NCBI RefSeq assembly: GCF_012911025.1
Contig: NZ_WUEI01000045.1
Span: 1-35,363 of the forward strand
From: Azoarcus sp. TTM-91
GTDB lineage: Bacteria > Pseudomonadota > Gammaproteobacteria > Burkholderiales > Rhodocyclaceae
Reading direction: 5' to 3'
DNA: 35,363 bases
Shown: positions 8,480 through 17,284 of the stretch, piece by piece
Position numbering within the stretch: the first letter of the stretch is position 1
Layout: each line of letters opens with the position of its first letter
Notes under the pieces: model-generated
What the model saw: only the letters and a program-made list of their open reading frames with translations
What the model was told of the DNA's origin: nothing
Databases searched by the model: none
Translations under genes and position numbers: made by a program

Positions 8480-9684
8480 GCCCGGCCGACACCCTGCGCT
8501 TTGCCGGCCGCGCCGCCTTCGCCTACCCGCTGCGCACCGCGCTGATGGTGCTGGCGATGGCCATCGGCGTGGCGGCGGTAGTGGTGCTCACCGCGCTGGG
8601 CGATGGCGCCCGCCGCTACGTGGTCGGCGAGTTCGCCTCGCTGGGCGCCAACTTGGTCATCGTGCTGCCCGGTCGCAACGAAACCGGCGGCGTCAATGCC
8701 GGCAGCTTCATCACCAACACCCCGCGCGACCTCACCCTGGCCGACGCCAGCGCGCTGCTGCGGGCGCCGCTGGTGAGCCGGATCGCGCCGCTGTCGGTCG
8801 GCAATTCGGAGATCGCCGTCGGCGGCCGGCTGCGCGAGACCATGGTGCTGGGTACCACCTCCGATTACATCGACGTACGCCACCTCGCCCTCGCCGAAGG
8901 CCGCTTCCTGCCGCAGGAATCCTTGGGGCACGCCAGCGCGGTGGCGGTGATAGGCGGCACCTTGAGGCGCGAGCTGTTCGGCAACGAAGCGGCGGTCGGC
9001 CGCATGATCCGCGTCGGCGACACCCGGCTGCGGGTCGTCGGCGTGATGGCCGCCTCCGGCCAGGGCCTGGGCTTCAATACCGACGAGTTGGTCATCGTGC
9101 CGGTGGCCACCGCCCAGGCCATGTTCAACACCAACACCCTGTTCCGCATCATGGTGGAAGTGCGCGGCCGCGACGCGCTGGTGCCGGCGCAGCGGCAAAT
9201 GGAAGACATCCTGCGCAGCCGCCGCGAGGGCGAGCTAGACGTCACCCTGATCACCCAGGACGCGGTGCTCGGCACCTTCGACCGCATCCTCGGCGCCCTC
9301 ACCCTCGCGGTCGCCGGCATCGCCGCCATCAGCCTGGCGGTGGCCGGCATCCTGGTGATGAACGTGATGCTGGTGGCGGTCACTCAGCGCACCGGAGAGA
9401 TCGGCCTGCTCAAGGCCCTGGGCGCTACCGGCGGCGACATCCGCCGCGCCTTCCTCGTCGAGGCGGCGCTGCTGTCGCTGGCCGGCGCGCTGGCCGGCTA
9501 CGGCCTCGGCCAGCTCGGTGCCTGGGGCATACGCCTGGCCTACCCGGTGCTGCCAGCCTGGCCGCCCGACTGGGCAGTGGCCGCCGGCCTGGGCACCGCC
9601 CTGTTCACCGGCCTGCTGTTCGGCGTGCTGCCGGCGCGCCGCGCCGCCCGGCTGGACCCGGTGCAGGCGTTGGCCAAGCGCTAG
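8476..9684 (+). CDS. ABC transporter permease 1, MacB/FtsX family
   Basis: This 402-residue permease starts with TTG inside the ATPase stop (TTGA). It has the MacB/FtsX layout: one N-terminal helix (LRTALMVLAMAIGVAAVVVL), a large periplasmic MacB_PCD domain (about residues 40-260), then three C-terminal helices including LAVAGILVMNVMLVAVTQR followed by TGEIGLLKALGATGGDI, and the terminal motif PARRAARLDPVQAL. It lacks a fused ATPase domain, unlike classical MacB. It is a clear paralogue of the next gene, starting nine bases after its stop, so the transporter is probably a heterodimer of two permeases with an ATPase dimer. Export of a peptide, lipid or toxic compound is likely; the substrate is unknown. 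Confidence 0.92.
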   Translation: MSPADTLRFAGRAAFAYPLRTALMVLAMAIGVAAVVVLTALGDGARRYVVGEFASLGANLVIVLPGRNETGGVNAGSFITNTPRDLTLADASALLRAPLVSRIAPLSVGNSEIAVGGRLRETMVLGTTSDYIDVRHLALAEGRFLPQESLGHASAVAVIGGTLRRELFGNEAAVGRMIRVGDTRLRVVGVMAASGQGLGFNTDELVIVPVATAQAMFNTNTLFRIMVEVRGRDALVPAQRQMEDILRSRREGELDVTLITQDAVLGTFDRILGALTLAVAGIAAISLAVAGILVMNVMLVAVTQRTGEIGLLKALGATGGDIRRAFLVEAALLSLAGALAGYGLGQLGAWGIRLAYPVLPAWPPDWAVAAGLGTALFTGLLFGVLPARRAARLDPVQALAKR

Positions 9685-9693
9685 GCGGGGGAC

Positions 9694-10893
9694 ATGCGCT
9701 GGGCCGACCTCTTCCAGCTTTCGCTGCGCGCCCTGAGCGCCCAGCGCCTGCGCAGCTTCCTCACCCTGCTCGGCATCGCGGTAGGCATCGCCGCGGTGAT
9801 CCTGCTCACCGCCATCGGCGAGGGGCTGCACCGCTTCGTGCTGCAGGAATTCACCCAGTTCGGCACCAACATCATCAAGGTCACCCCCGGCCGCCTGGGC
9901 GCCCGCGGCGGCCCGCCCGGCCTGCCCTCCACCACCCGCGAGCTGACGCTGGACGATGCCGCCGCGCTGGCGCGGGTGCCTTTCGTCACCGGCGTCACCC
10001 CGGCGGTGTCCGGCAACTCCGAGATCCGCGCCCAGGGCCGGGTGCGCCGCACGCTGGTGATGGGCGTGGGGCCACAGATGGACCGCATGTTCGCCATGAA
10101 GGTGCGCAGCGGCCACTTCCTGCCGCCGGACGAAGCCGCCAGCGCCCGCGCGCTGGTGGTGCTGGGCGCCAAGCTGAAGCAGGAGCTGTTCGGCGCCGGC
10201 AACGCGCTCGGCCAACGGGTGCAGATCGGCACGGAACGCTACCGGGTGATCGGGGTCATGGAAGCCAAGGGCCAGTTCCTCGGCGTGGATCTGGACGACA
10301 CCGCCTACATCCCCACCGCACGGGCGCTGGCGCTCTACAATCGGGACGGGGTGATGGAGATCAACCTCACCTACGAGGAAGGCGTTCCCGCCGCCCGCGT
10401 GGCGGCGGAAGTGAAGCGGCGCATGGTAGACCGCCACGGCCGCGAGGATTTCACCCTCACCACCCAGGAAGACATGCTCGCCAGCCTCTCCAACATCCTC
10501 GACATCCTCACCGCCGCGGTCGGCGTGCTGGGCGGCATCTCGCTGCTGGTGGGCGCGGTGGGCATCGTCACCATCATGACCATCGCGGTGGCCGAGCGCA
10601 CCGGCGAGATCGGCCTGATGGTGGCGCTGGGCGCCACCCGCCGCGCCATCCTCGGCCTCTTCCTCGGCGAAGCGGTGGCGCTGGCGGCGCTGGGCGGCCT
10701 GCTCGGCCTCGCCATCGGCGCCGGCCTCGCCCAGCTCGCCGGCCTGCTGCTGCCGGCGCTGCCGGTGAGCACACCCTGGCATTTCGCCCTGCTGGCAGAA
10801 GCGCTGGCAGTCCTCATCGGCCTGGTCGCCGGTGTGATGCCGGCGCGCACTGCCGCCCGTCTCGATCCGGTGGAGGCCCTGCGTGCCGAATGA
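9694..10893 (+). CDS. ABC transporter permease 2, MacB/FtsX family
   Basis: This 399-residue second permease has the same layout as its neighbour: an N-terminal helix after LRSFLTLLGIAVGIAAVILL, a periplasmic domain with VTPAVSGNSEIRAQGRVRR, three C-terminal helices, the coupling motif AERTGEIGLMVALGATRR and the ending PARTAARLDPVEAL. The matching stretches in both permeases (SGNSEI versus VGNSEI, TGEIGL, ARLDPV) show an old tandem duplication, now clearly diverged. Its 3' end overlaps the GTG start of a small secreted protein by 11 bases, placing that protein in the same transcript. It could instead work as its own homodimer, but the shared operon favours pairing. Confidence 0.92.
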   Translation: MRWADLFQLSLRALSAQRLRSFLTLLGIAVGIAAVILLTAIGEGLHRFVLQEFTQFGTNIIKVTPGRLGARGGPPGLPSTTRELTLDDAAALARVPFVTGVTPAVSGNSEIRAQGRVRRTLVMGVGPQMDRMFAMKVRSGHFLPPDEAASARALVVLGAKLKQELFGAGNALGQRVQIGTERYRVIGVMEAKGQFLGVDLDDTAYIPTARALALYNRDGVMEINLTYEEGVPAARVAAEVKRRMVDRHGREDFTLTTQEDMLASLSNILDILTAAVGVLGGISLLVGAVGIVTIMTIAVAERTGEIGLMVALGATRRAILGLFLGEAVALAALGGLLGLAIGAGLAQLAGLLLPALPVSTPWHFALLAEALAVLIGLVAGVMPARTAARLDPVEALRAE

Positions 10894-11200
10894 GACCAGG
10901 CGCCGGCTGGCGCCGCTCCCCCTTCTACGGCAGCGCATCGCCGCAGCGCTGCCCGCCCTGCTCATCGCCACCGCCGCGCTGCTGCCGCTCGCCGCGGAAG
11001 CCGCGCCCGCGCCGTGGTACCAGTGGCGCAGCAAGCTCAACAACCAGACCATCTGCGCCCAGGCTTCGCCCGGCCCCGGCTGGGAGCGCGAACGCAACCG
11101 CGGCCCCTACACCGGCAACCGCTGCGACCGCCTGCTGCCGCCGCACAAGCTTCCTGCCCAGCCGCCCCCGGATCGGGTTGCGCCAGGTCAAGGAAGCTAG
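10883..11200 (+). CDS. Small secreted protein at the end of the ABC exporter operon
   Basis: This 105-residue protein begins with GTG inside the 3' end of the second permease (11-base overlap). Residues 1-40 are a Sec-type signal: a basic start, the hydrophobic stretch ALPALLIATAALLPLA and a likely cleavage after AEA. The mature part is only about 65 residues, rich in aromatic, Pro, Arg and Asn residues. It includes WYQWRSKLNNQTICAQ, SPGPGWERE and TGNRCDRLLP, with two Cys that could form a disulfide in the periplasm. I do not recognise a named domain. The operon position suggests it is exported with, or modulates, the ABC system, but this is inference. No other start codon would keep the signal. 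Confidence 0.7.
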   Translation: MPNETRRRLAPLPLLRQRIAAALPALLIATAALLPLAAEAAPAPWYQWRSKLNNQTICAQASPGPGWERERNRGPYTGNRCDRLLPPHKLPAQPPPDRVAPGQGS

Positions 11201-11384
11201 CTTTCCCCCGGTACGCCCCGCCACCTAGACCTAGAGTGGGATTGAAGGCGCGGGAATGAACGCACAGCGGGTTTCCGGGCGGAACTACGCCTTCCCGAAC
11301 ACCTTCCGGCAGCAGCGCCCACCGCGACCGCCGCCGACCGACAACCCTGCCCGCCAGCGCCCGGGGCAGGCGGAGGAGACCGCC

Positions 11385-11630
11385 ATGTCCTTCTTCGACT
11401 CCCCCATAGGCCGCTGCCCCGTCGTACGGGAGATGGTGCTGCTGGATGAAACCCAGGCCGAATGCGCCCGTGAACACGAGTGCCCGCCCGGCCAGGTCTG
11501 CCCGCTGGAGGAATGCTTCACCCGGGTGAGCGGCCGCGCGCCGGATAGCATGGAGATTCCCGCCACAGCACCGGCCACGCCCGAGGCGCGCAAAGCTGCG
11601 CCTCAGAAACCCTCATCCTCGCGCAGGTAA
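11385..11630 (+). CDS. Small Cys-rich protein of unknown function
   Basis: This 81-residue cytoplasmic-looking protein starts at the ATG at 11385 behind a strong GGAGGAG. Its core, [19 protein letters not shown] followed by [17 protein letters not shown], has five cysteines (C-x16-C-x5-C-x5-C-x4-C) and several acidic residues, which could bind a metal or a Fe-S centre. The tail is Ala/Pro/Ser-rich. I know no named family. Its last 28 bases overlap the 3' end of the convergent pseudouridine synthase gene. The upstream 184 bases separate it from the ABC operon, so it may have its own promoter. Frame, ribosome-binding site and ordered Cys spacing support it as a real gene. Confidence 0.7.
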   Translation: MSFFDSPIGRCPVVREMVLLDETQAECAREHECPPGQVCPLEECFTRVSGRAPDSMEIPATAPATPEARKAAPQKPSSSRR

Positions 11631-13879
11631 CGCCACTGGCCGAGCGGCAGATCGCCCAGCCGCACCCGGCCGATGCGCACCCGCTTCAGGCCCACCACCT
11701 TCAGGCCGACCAGTTCGCACATGCGGCGGATCTGGCGCTTGCGGCCTTCGCGCAGCACGAAGCGCAGTTGATCGTCGTTGATCCACTCCACCTCTGCCGG
11801 GCGCAGCGGCTTGTCGTCCAGCGACAGGCCGTGGCGCAGCAGCGCCAGGCCGTCCGGCAGGAGTTCGCCTTCCACCCGCACCAGGTATTCCTTCTCGATC
11901 TTGGAGTTCTCGCCGATCAGCATGCGGGCAACCCGGCCATCCTGCGTCAGCACCAGCAGGCCGGTGGAGTCGATGTCCAGCCGGCCGGCCGGCGCCAGGC
12001 CTTTCAACTGGGAATAGTGGAAGCGCTGGGCGGTATCGCGGTCGAACTGGTTGTCGCCACCGATCAGCGACACCGCCGGCTCATAGCCCGGCTCCGGCTG
12101 GCCGGACACATAGCCGACCGGCTTGTGAAGCAGGATGGTGACGCGCTGCGCCTGCTGCATCTTCGCCTCGGGCGCCAGATCCACCCGGGCATCCGGCGAG
12201 ATCCGCGTGCCCAGCTCGGACACCCGGCGGCCATCCACGAACACCCAGCCGCGCTCTATCAGTTCGTCCGCCTCGCGCCGGGAACAGATGCCCCGCTCCG
12301 CCATGACCTTGGACAGGCGCACGCCCTCCGCCTCGCCTTCCTCACGCTGCACCGCCGGGCGCTGCGGCCTGGTGGCGGCGGCTGACTCGGCATGCGGTTC
12401 GGCCGCCTGGGGCCGCTTGGCGAAAGGCTGGTCCGCCTTACGCTCATACCCGGCCTCCGGGCGCGCCTTGGGCCGGCGCTCCCCACCCGCAGCAGCGCGG
12501 TCAGAACCGCCAGCACGCTGCTCACGTTCGAAACGCGGACGACGCTCGTCGCCACCGAAACGGCTGCGGCCATCCTCACGTTCGCCACGGCTTCGTCCCG
12601 CCTGTTCACCGGCTGCACCGCGACCGTCCTGACGCAGCGGACGACTGGCGCGCTCATCGCCACCGAAACGACTACGGCCTTCTTCGCGTTCGCCGCGCCC
12701 ACGCCCGGCGTACTCTCCAGATGCGCTGCGGCCTTCCGGGCGCCCGGGGCGGCTGGAACGCTCATCACCGCCGAAGCGGTTACGGCCTTCTTCGCGGTCG
12801 CCACGGCCGCGCCCTGCCTGCCCTCCCGGCGCCCCACGGCCCTCCGGGCGCGCCGGGTGATTGGTGCGCTCGTCACCACCGAAACGGCCACGGCCTTCCT
12901 CGGCGGAGCGGCTGGGGCGCTCTTGCCATCCCCCGCGGTTACGATTCTGCTCATCCGCCGGACGACGCCGATCTTCCTGCTGGTCGAACCGGCCACGGCC
13001 TTCGCCCCGCGGCGGGCCGCTGCGCTTGTCGTCACGCGCGAAACGCTCGCGGTCGTTGCGCTCGCCACGGTCACCAGACTCCCGCCGGCCACGCGGCGCG
13101 CCTTCAGCGCTCCGGTTGTCATCACGAGCCGGCCGCGGGCGCTCGCCCCAGGCGGAATCGCGCTGCCGCGGCGAGGCATCACCGCCACGGGAAAAGCCAC
13201 GCTCCCTCGGGCCTTGCTCCCGCTCGCCACTTCTTTCCTGCCACGGCCGCTTGCCGGCAGGTGCATCCGCATCCCGCGGACGGCCGAAACGCGGCCGTTC
13301 TTCATTCGTTTGCTCACGCTCGCCCCGACCACCGGAGCCGAAGCGGCCACGGCCTTCGGATGGCGCGGAATCGCGGCGCGGGCCATCGGAGCGGAAACCC
13401 TCGCTCCACTCACGGCCATGGCCCCCATCCTTGCGCTCATCGCCACCACGGCGCTCATTCGCGCCCGCGGTACGACGCGGAGCGCGGAAGTCGCCCTCCG
13501 CATCACGCCGGGGGCCACGCGGGCGTTCACCACCGGCTGCGGCACGATCACCACCGCGCGGCCCACGCCGGCCGGCATCGGCATCAGAGAAATCGCGTCC
13601 CCTGCCCGGCTTCGCCTCGCCCCGCTTGTCCTCGCCTCGACCCTCGGCCCTGCGCTGGTTGCGCGCGGGCGCGGCGCGCCCACGGGCCGGCTTGTCGCCA
13701 GCGGCCCTGGCTTGCGAGGGCGCGGCGCTGTTGTCGGATTCCGCCGGGTCAGTGGCAGGCTTGCGGACCTTGAGCGTACCGGCAATGCGGGACGGCACCG
13801 GCTGGGGTGGATTACGGCGTACGGATGTCACGGGGAACCTCGGCGCGCCGGACGGCGCGGTGGGAAGAAACGGCCGCAA
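11603..13879 (-). CDS. RluF-like 23S rRNA pseudouridine synthase with very long Arg/Gly-rich N-terminus
   Basis: The last third of this 758-residue protein is a complete RsuA/RluB/E/F-type pseudouridine synthase. An S4 RNA-binding domain begins near residue 518 ([20 protein letters not shown]). The catalytic motif [14 protein letters not shown] has the nucleophile Asp near residue 635, and the end carries [16 protein letters not shown] and LPLGQWRYL. The RRMCE and PLGxWRxL segments resemble RluF (23S rRNA U2604) more than RluB, but the target base is not provable here. Residues 1 to about 515 are an extreme low-complexity extension dominated by Arg, Gly, Glu, Asp and Ser, with 36-residue repeats, like the RGG tails of RNA-binding proteins. 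The start at 13879 is the only ATG; GTG near 13831 is possible. Confidence 0.88.
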   Translation of the reverse strand: MRPFLPTAPSGAPRFPVTSVRRNPPQPVPSRIAGTLKVRKPATDPAESDNSAAPSQARAAGDKPARGRAAPARNQRRAEGRGEDKRGEAKPGRGRDFSDADAGRRGPRGGDRAAAGGERPRGPRRDAEGDFRAPRRTAGANERRGGDERKDGGHGREWSEGFRSDGPRRDSAPSEGRGRFGSGGRGEREQTNEERPRFGRPRDADAPAGKRPWQERSGEREQGPRERGFSRGGDASPRQRDSAWGERPRPARDDNRSAEGAPRGRRESGDRGERNDRERFARDDKRSGPPRGEGRGRFDQQEDRRRPADEQNRNRGGWQERPSRSAEEGRGRFGGDERTNHPARPEGRGAPGGQAGRGRGDREEGRNRFGGDERSSRPGRPEGRSASGEYAGRGRGEREEGRSRFGGDERASRPLRQDGRGAAGEQAGRSRGEREDGRSRFGGDERRPRFEREQRAGGSDRAAAGGERRPKARPEAGYERKADQPFAKRPQAAEPHAESAAATRPQRPAVQREEGEAEGVRLSKVMAERGICSRREADELIERGWVFVDGRRVSELGTRISPDARVDLAPEAKMQQAQRVTILLHKPVGYVSGQPEPGYEPAVSLIGGDNQFDRDTAQRFHYSQLKGLAPAGRLDIDSTGLLVLTQDGRVARMLIGENSKIEKEYLVRVEGELLPDGLALLRHGLSLDDKPLRPAEVEWINDDQLRFVLREGRKRQIRRMCELVGLKVVGLKRVRIGRVRLGDLPLGQWRYLREDEGF
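12542..12901 (-). repeat. 108-bp tandem repeats inside the pseudouridine synthase gene
   Basis: Three 36-codon units (residues 327-362, 363-398 and 399-434) and a partial fourth each begin E-[ED]-G-R-x-R-F-G-G-D-E-R and end in G-R-x-R-G-[ED]-R. On the plus strand the recurring CGCTC[AG]TC[AG]CC core recurs at about 12543, 12651, 12759 and 12867, exactly 108 bases apart. Unit length is a multiple of three, so unit gain or loss keeps the frame. Confidence 0.85.
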
Positions 13880-13930
13880 TTATGCGCCCTCGGGCTGCTG
13901 GCGGCGAACGAAACGGTCACGCCTGCAAGG

Positions 13931-13958
13931 AAAAACGGGGAGCCCGCGGGCTCCCCGT
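13931..13958 (-). terminator. Rho-independent terminator of the antiporter gene
   Basis: The perfect 24-base palindrome ACGGGGAGCCCGCGGGCTCC.. (13935-13958) is followed on the minus strand by a T-run (TTTTTCC). It lies 22 bases after the stop codon of the antiporter-family gene. Confidence 0.85.
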
Positions 13959-13980
13959 TCCAGTTCGCAGCAGTTCCGCG

Positions 13981-15237
13981 CTAGAGGATCTGGAAAGCGA
14001 GGATGGCGACGATGGTGGGCGGCAGCGCAGTGACGAAAAGCCCCAGCGGGTTGATCGCCTCGTCGTCGAAGTGGCCGCGCAGGATGGCGAAGCCCGCCGG
14101 GTTGGGCGCGTTGGCGATCACGGTGAGGCCACCACCGGTGACAGCGCCGGCCACCAGCGAGTACTTGAAGGCCTCGTCCACACCCTCCACCAGCGAGCCG
14201 AGGTAGGTTAGCGCAGCGTTGTCGGTGATGGCGGTCAGCGCGGTGGCGCCGAAGTAGAGCGCGGTGGTGTCCATGCCGGCGAGCACGTCCTGCAGCCACC
14301 ACTGCTGCTGCGCGCCGAGCGTGACCAGGCCGGCGAGGAAGAAGCCGACCATCAGGCCTTCGCGCAGCATCAGCCTGTCGTGGTAGTGCTTGTAGCCTTC
14401 GGCCACGCCGAGGAAGAGCAGGAACAGGCCGACGAAGACCGTCGGATGGTGGGCGAAATAGACGATGCCGACGAGGAAGAGCACATGCAGCAAGATCAGC
14501 ATGCGCGGCACGGTGCGCTGGCCGGCGCTGGCATCCACCTCCAGCGTTTTCAGTTCGCGGGCGAACAGCAGGGTGGCGATACCGGCGTTGATGAAGACCG
14601 CGATCGCCGCCTTCCAGCCGAAGTGGCCGAGCATGTACCACAGGTCCCAGTTCCACTTGGCGGCCACCATCAGCACCGGCGGCGCGGCGAAATGGGTGAG
14701 CGTGCCGCCGATGGAGACGTTGACGAAGAGCGCGCCCAGGGTCACGTACTTCAGCCGGTGGGAAATGCCTTTGGCGTAGAAATTGTCGCGCAGCATCAGC
14801 GCCGCCAGCGTCATCGCCGCCGGCTCGGTGATGAAGGAGCCCAGCAGCGGCAGCACCGACAGGCAGACGAAGTAGAAGGCCAGCCCGTCCTGCAGCGGGA
14901 TGTAGCGCGCCAGCGCCCGCGCGCCGACCTTGCACAGTTCCAGGATGGGCCGGCTGGCAGCCACCACCATGATGACGAAGACGAAGGCCGGCTCGGTGTA
15001 GTTGAGCCCGTCAAGGTAGCTCGCCGCCTCGCTGGCGCCGCCGCTGAAGGCCATGAACATCAGCAGTACGAAGGCCCAGAAGCCGAACACCACCTCCACT
15101 TCGCCCAGCAGGTGCCAGATGCCGGAGTGCTTGGGCTGGAGGTGGGCGAGGCGCTCGAAGTACTTGGTGAGGAAGGTGTGGGCGACGGCGATGGCGAACA
15201 GCGCCGTGCCAACGATCTGCAACACGCTGGGGGTCAT
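13981..15237 (-). CDS. Putative Na+/H+ antiporter family membrane protein
   Basis: This 418-residue, very hydrophobic protein has roughly ten to twelve predicted membrane helices spread over its length. Stretches such as LLGSFITEPAAMTLAALMLRD, TLGALFVNVSIGGTLTHFAA, TALTAITDNAALTYLGS and GGGLTVIANAPNPAGFAIL resemble the ion-transporter superfamily. Family members are annotated as putative Na+/H+ antiporters, some with a conserved TDNA-type helix break. The two motifs with broken helices (EPAAMT and DNAAL) are plausible ion-binding sites; transport itself is inferred from the family. The ATG at 15237 is followed by a typical short N-terminal helix. It has its own terminator and stands 114 bases after the dehydrogenase stop on the same strand. 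Confidence 0.8.
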   Translation of the reverse strand: MTPSVLQIVGTALFAIAVAHTFLTKYFERLAHLQPKHSGIWHLLGEVEVVFGFWAFVLLMFMAFSGGASEAASYLDGLNYTEPAFVFVIMVVAASRPILELCKVGARALARYIPLQDGLAFYFVCLSVLPLLGSFITEPAAMTLAALMLRDNFYAKGISHRLKYVTLGALFVNVSIGGTLTHFAAPPVLMVAAKWNWDLWYMLGHFGWKAAIAVFINAGIATLLFARELKTLEVDASAGQRTVPRMLILLHVLFLVGIVYFAHHPTVFVGLFLLFLGVAEGYKHYHDRLMLREGLMVGFFLAGLVTLGAQQQWWLQDVLAGMDTTALYFGATALTAITDNAALTYLGSLVEGVDEAFKYSLVAGAVTGGGLTVIANAPNPAGFAILRGHFDDEAINPLGLFVTALPPTIVAILAFQIL

Positions 15238-15351
15238 GCGGAGTCCTTGTAATTTCTTGTTTCGGGGGCCTGGAAGCGCCCGAATATAGCCGATCCGCCG
15301 GCGGCCGCCTTGGCAAAAAACCAGCAGCCAGCGCCGGTGGCGCCGCCCGCT

Positions 15352-16302
15352 TCAGGCGAGGCGGTTGCGCGGCTCGCCGGCGGCATAGGCCTCGATGTTG
15401 CCGATGGCCTGCGCCGCCAGCGCCTCCATGGCGCCTTGGGAAGCCCAGGCCACGTGCGGGGTGATGATGAGGTTGGGGATGTCGTCCGCCAGCAAGGGGT
15501 TGCCGTTGCGCGGCGGCTCGGCCGAAAGCACGTCGGTAGCGGCGCCGGCGATCACCCTCGCGCGCAGGGCCTCGGCCAGCGCTTGCTCGTCCGCCACGCC
15601 GCCGCGGGAGGTGTTCACCAGCACCGCGGTGCGCTTCATCGCCTGCAGTTCTGCCTTGCCGATCAGGCCGCGAGTGGCCACATTCAGCGGGCAGTTGAGC
15701 GACAGCACGTCCGCCTGCGCCAGCACCTGGTCGAAGGCGGTGTAGCCGGGGCGCAGCGACGCCGCGCCCTTGTGCTCGGCGTAAAGGATGTTCATGCCGA
15801 AGGCGCTGGCCAGCCGGGCGACGCCCTCGCCCAGCCCGCCGCGGCCGATGATGCCCAGGTTGGCGCCGTGCAGGTCGCCTATCGGGTGGTCGAAGAAGCA
15901 GAAGTTCTCCGCTCTCGCCCAGCGGCCGTTGCGTACATCCGCAGTGTAGGCGAGCAGGTTGCGGCGCAGCGCGAGCATCAGCATCAGCGCATGTTCGGGC
16001 ACGGTGTGCACCGCATAGCCGCGCACGTTGGAGACGACGATGCCGCGGGCACGGCAGGCCTCCAGATCCACGTTGTCGGCGCCGGTGGCGGCAATGGCCA
16101 CCATCTTCAGCCGCGGCAGGCGGGCTATGACTTCCGCATCCAGCTTCGCCTTGTTGACGATGGCAACGTCGGCCTCCAGCAGCCGCGGCACCAGTTCGGC
16201 AGCGGGGGTGGCTGGATACTCGGTCCACTCGTGTTCCAGGGCCGGGCGCGGAAAAGGCACGCCCACCGCATCGCGCTCCAGGCAGACGATGGCCAGACTC
16301 AT
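15352..16302 (-). CDS. D-2-hydroxyacid dehydrogenase (hydroxypyruvate/glycerate dehydrogenase-like)
   Basis: This 316-residue NAD(P)-dependent oxidoreductase belongs to the family that reduces 2-keto acids such as hydroxypyruvate, glyoxylate or phenylpyruvate. The catalytic triad is visible: Arg233 in LVNTSRGG, Glu262 in SAEPP and His283 in ITPHVAWAS. The Rossmann motif is present as IIGRGGLGEG (residues 151-160). The ending NPLL...NLIITPHVAWAS is typical of HprA-type enzymes, but exact substrate preference cannot be read. The start at 16302 (GGAG upstream) removes 37 Arg/Pro-rich codons that do not belong to the family. An IclR-type regulator gene diverges from it across about 157 bases and is its most likely controller. 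Confidence 0.88.
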   Translation of the reverse strand: MSLAIVCLERDAVGVPFPRPALEHEWTEYPATPAAELVPRLLEADVAIVNKAKLDAEVIARLPRLKMVAIAATGADNVDLEACRARGIVVSNVRGYAVHTVPEHALMLMLALRRNLLAYTADVRNGRWARAENFCFFDHPIGDLHGANLGIIGRGGLGEGVARLASAFGMNILYAEHKGAASLRPGYTAFDQVLAQADVLSLNCPLNVATRGLIGKAELQAMKRTAVLVNTSRGGVADEQALAEALRARVIAGAATDVLSAEPPRNGNPLLADDIPNLIITPHVAWASQGAMEALAAQAIGNIEAYAAGEPRNRLA

Positions 16303-16393
16303 ATGCAGTACTCCAGGTTGATGCGCGGATTGCTTCAGCCGCCGCGCCGGCAGGGAGGCCGAAACGCCCGGCCGGCGGGCCGGGGTGACGCTC

Positions 16394-16410
16394 GTTTCAC
16401 TAGGCGAAAT
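16394..16410. promoter_or_regulatory. Candidate IclR operator between the dehydrogenase and iclR-like genes
   Basis: GTTTCACTAGGCGAAAT is an imperfect dyad (GTTTC...GAAAT with a 7-base spacer), the size and TTTC/GAAA style of sites bound by IclR-family dimers. Its place between the two divergent genes fits autoregulation plus control of the dehydrogenase. It is read from sequence only. Confidence 0.4.
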
Positions 16411-16459
16411 CACGCCGGGGCTTTACCATTCGCGGGTCACGCAACCCCGCAAGGCACAA

Positions 16460-17263
16460 GTGTCCACCAAGACGACAACCGCCGCCAACGGCGCGGAAGC
16501 CAAGAGCCCCATCCAGGTCATCGAGCGCATGATGAAGCTGCTCGATGTGCTGTCCCATCATGCCGATCCGGTGCCGCTGAAGCAGCTGGCGCTGGAAACC
16601 GGCCTGCACCCTTCCACCGCCCACCGCATCCTCGGGGCGATGACGCAGAGCGGCTTCGTCGAGCGCGGCGATGCCGGCGTCTACCGGCTGGGCATCCGCC
16701 TGCTGGAACTGGGCAGCCTGGTGAAATCGCGCATCTCCCTGCGCGAAACCGCGATGCCGGCGATGCTGAAGCTGCATGCCGCCACCGGCGAGAGTGTGAA
16801 CCTGGGCGTGCGCGACGGCGACGAGATCGTTTATGTGGAGCGGACGTCCAGCGGCCGCTCCTCGGTGCGGGTGGTGCACATCGTCGGCGCCCGCGCGCCG
16901 CTGCACACCACCGCCACCGGCAAGCTCTTCCTGGTGGAAGACGGCCTGGAGCGCATCCGCGACTACGCCAAGCGCACTGGCCTGCCGCCTTCCACCGCCG
17001 CCTCCATCACCCAGTTGCCGGCACTGGAGCGGGAGCTGGACAAGGTACGGCGCCACAGCGTGGCCTTCGACCTGGACGAGGTAGAGGCCGGTGTGCGCTG
17101 CATCGCCGCCGGCATTCGCGACGACGGGGGCGACCTGGTCGCCGGCCTGTCGCTGTCCACGCCTTCCGAGCGCTTCAACCCCGACTGGGCACCGCTGGTG
17201 CGGGAAACCGCCGAGCAGATCTCGCGCGCGCTGGGCTACAGCGGAGCGGACAAGCCCCGCTGA
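16460..17263 (+). CDS. IclR-family transcriptional regulator
   Basis: This 267-residue DNA-binding regulator has an N-terminal winged helix (VIERMMKLLDVLSHHADPVP, then LKQLALETGLHPSTAHRIL as the recognition helix-turn-helix, about residues 18-75). The IclR effector-binding domain (about 90-260) includes ETAMPAMLKLHAATGESVNL, GARAPLHTTATGKLF and the conserved CIAAGIRD. The GTG at 16460 gives the usual length. An upstream in-frame GTG at 16385 would add 25 residues and cover the candidate operator, so it is less likely. IclR proteins bind small aromatic or organic acids. The divergent dehydrogenase suggests a hydroxy- or keto-acid effector, which is inferred from position only. Confidence 0.92.
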   Translation: MSTKTTTAANGAEAKSPIQVIERMMKLLDVLSHHADPVPLKQLALETGLHPSTAHRILGAMTQSGFVERGDAGVYRLGIRLLELGSLVKSRISLRETAMPAMLKLHAATGESVNLGVRDGDEIVYVERTSSGRSSVRVVHIVGARAPLHTTATGKLFLVEDGLERIRDYAKRTGLPPSTAASITQLPALERELDKVRRHSVAFDLDEVEAGVRCIAAGIRDDGGDLVAGLSLSTPSERFNPDWAPLVRETAEQISRALGYSGADKPR

Positions 17264-17284
17264 GCATGCTTGGGTTGAGGCTGG

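Noticed and set aside
9235..11097. 620-codon minus frame across the permease genes
   Set aside because: Antisense shadow of two clear FtsX-type permeases; Gln/His/Gly-rich with no recognisable motif.
12542..12901. CRISPR-like array
   Set aside because: The regularly spaced 108-bp repeats keep an open reading frame, have no spacers, and encode repeated protein units.
12392..13984. 530-codon plus frame opposite the pseudouridine synthase
   Set aside because: Produced by the Arg/Gly-rich repeats on the other strand; the Thr/Ala/Arg repeats simply mirror the 108-bp units.
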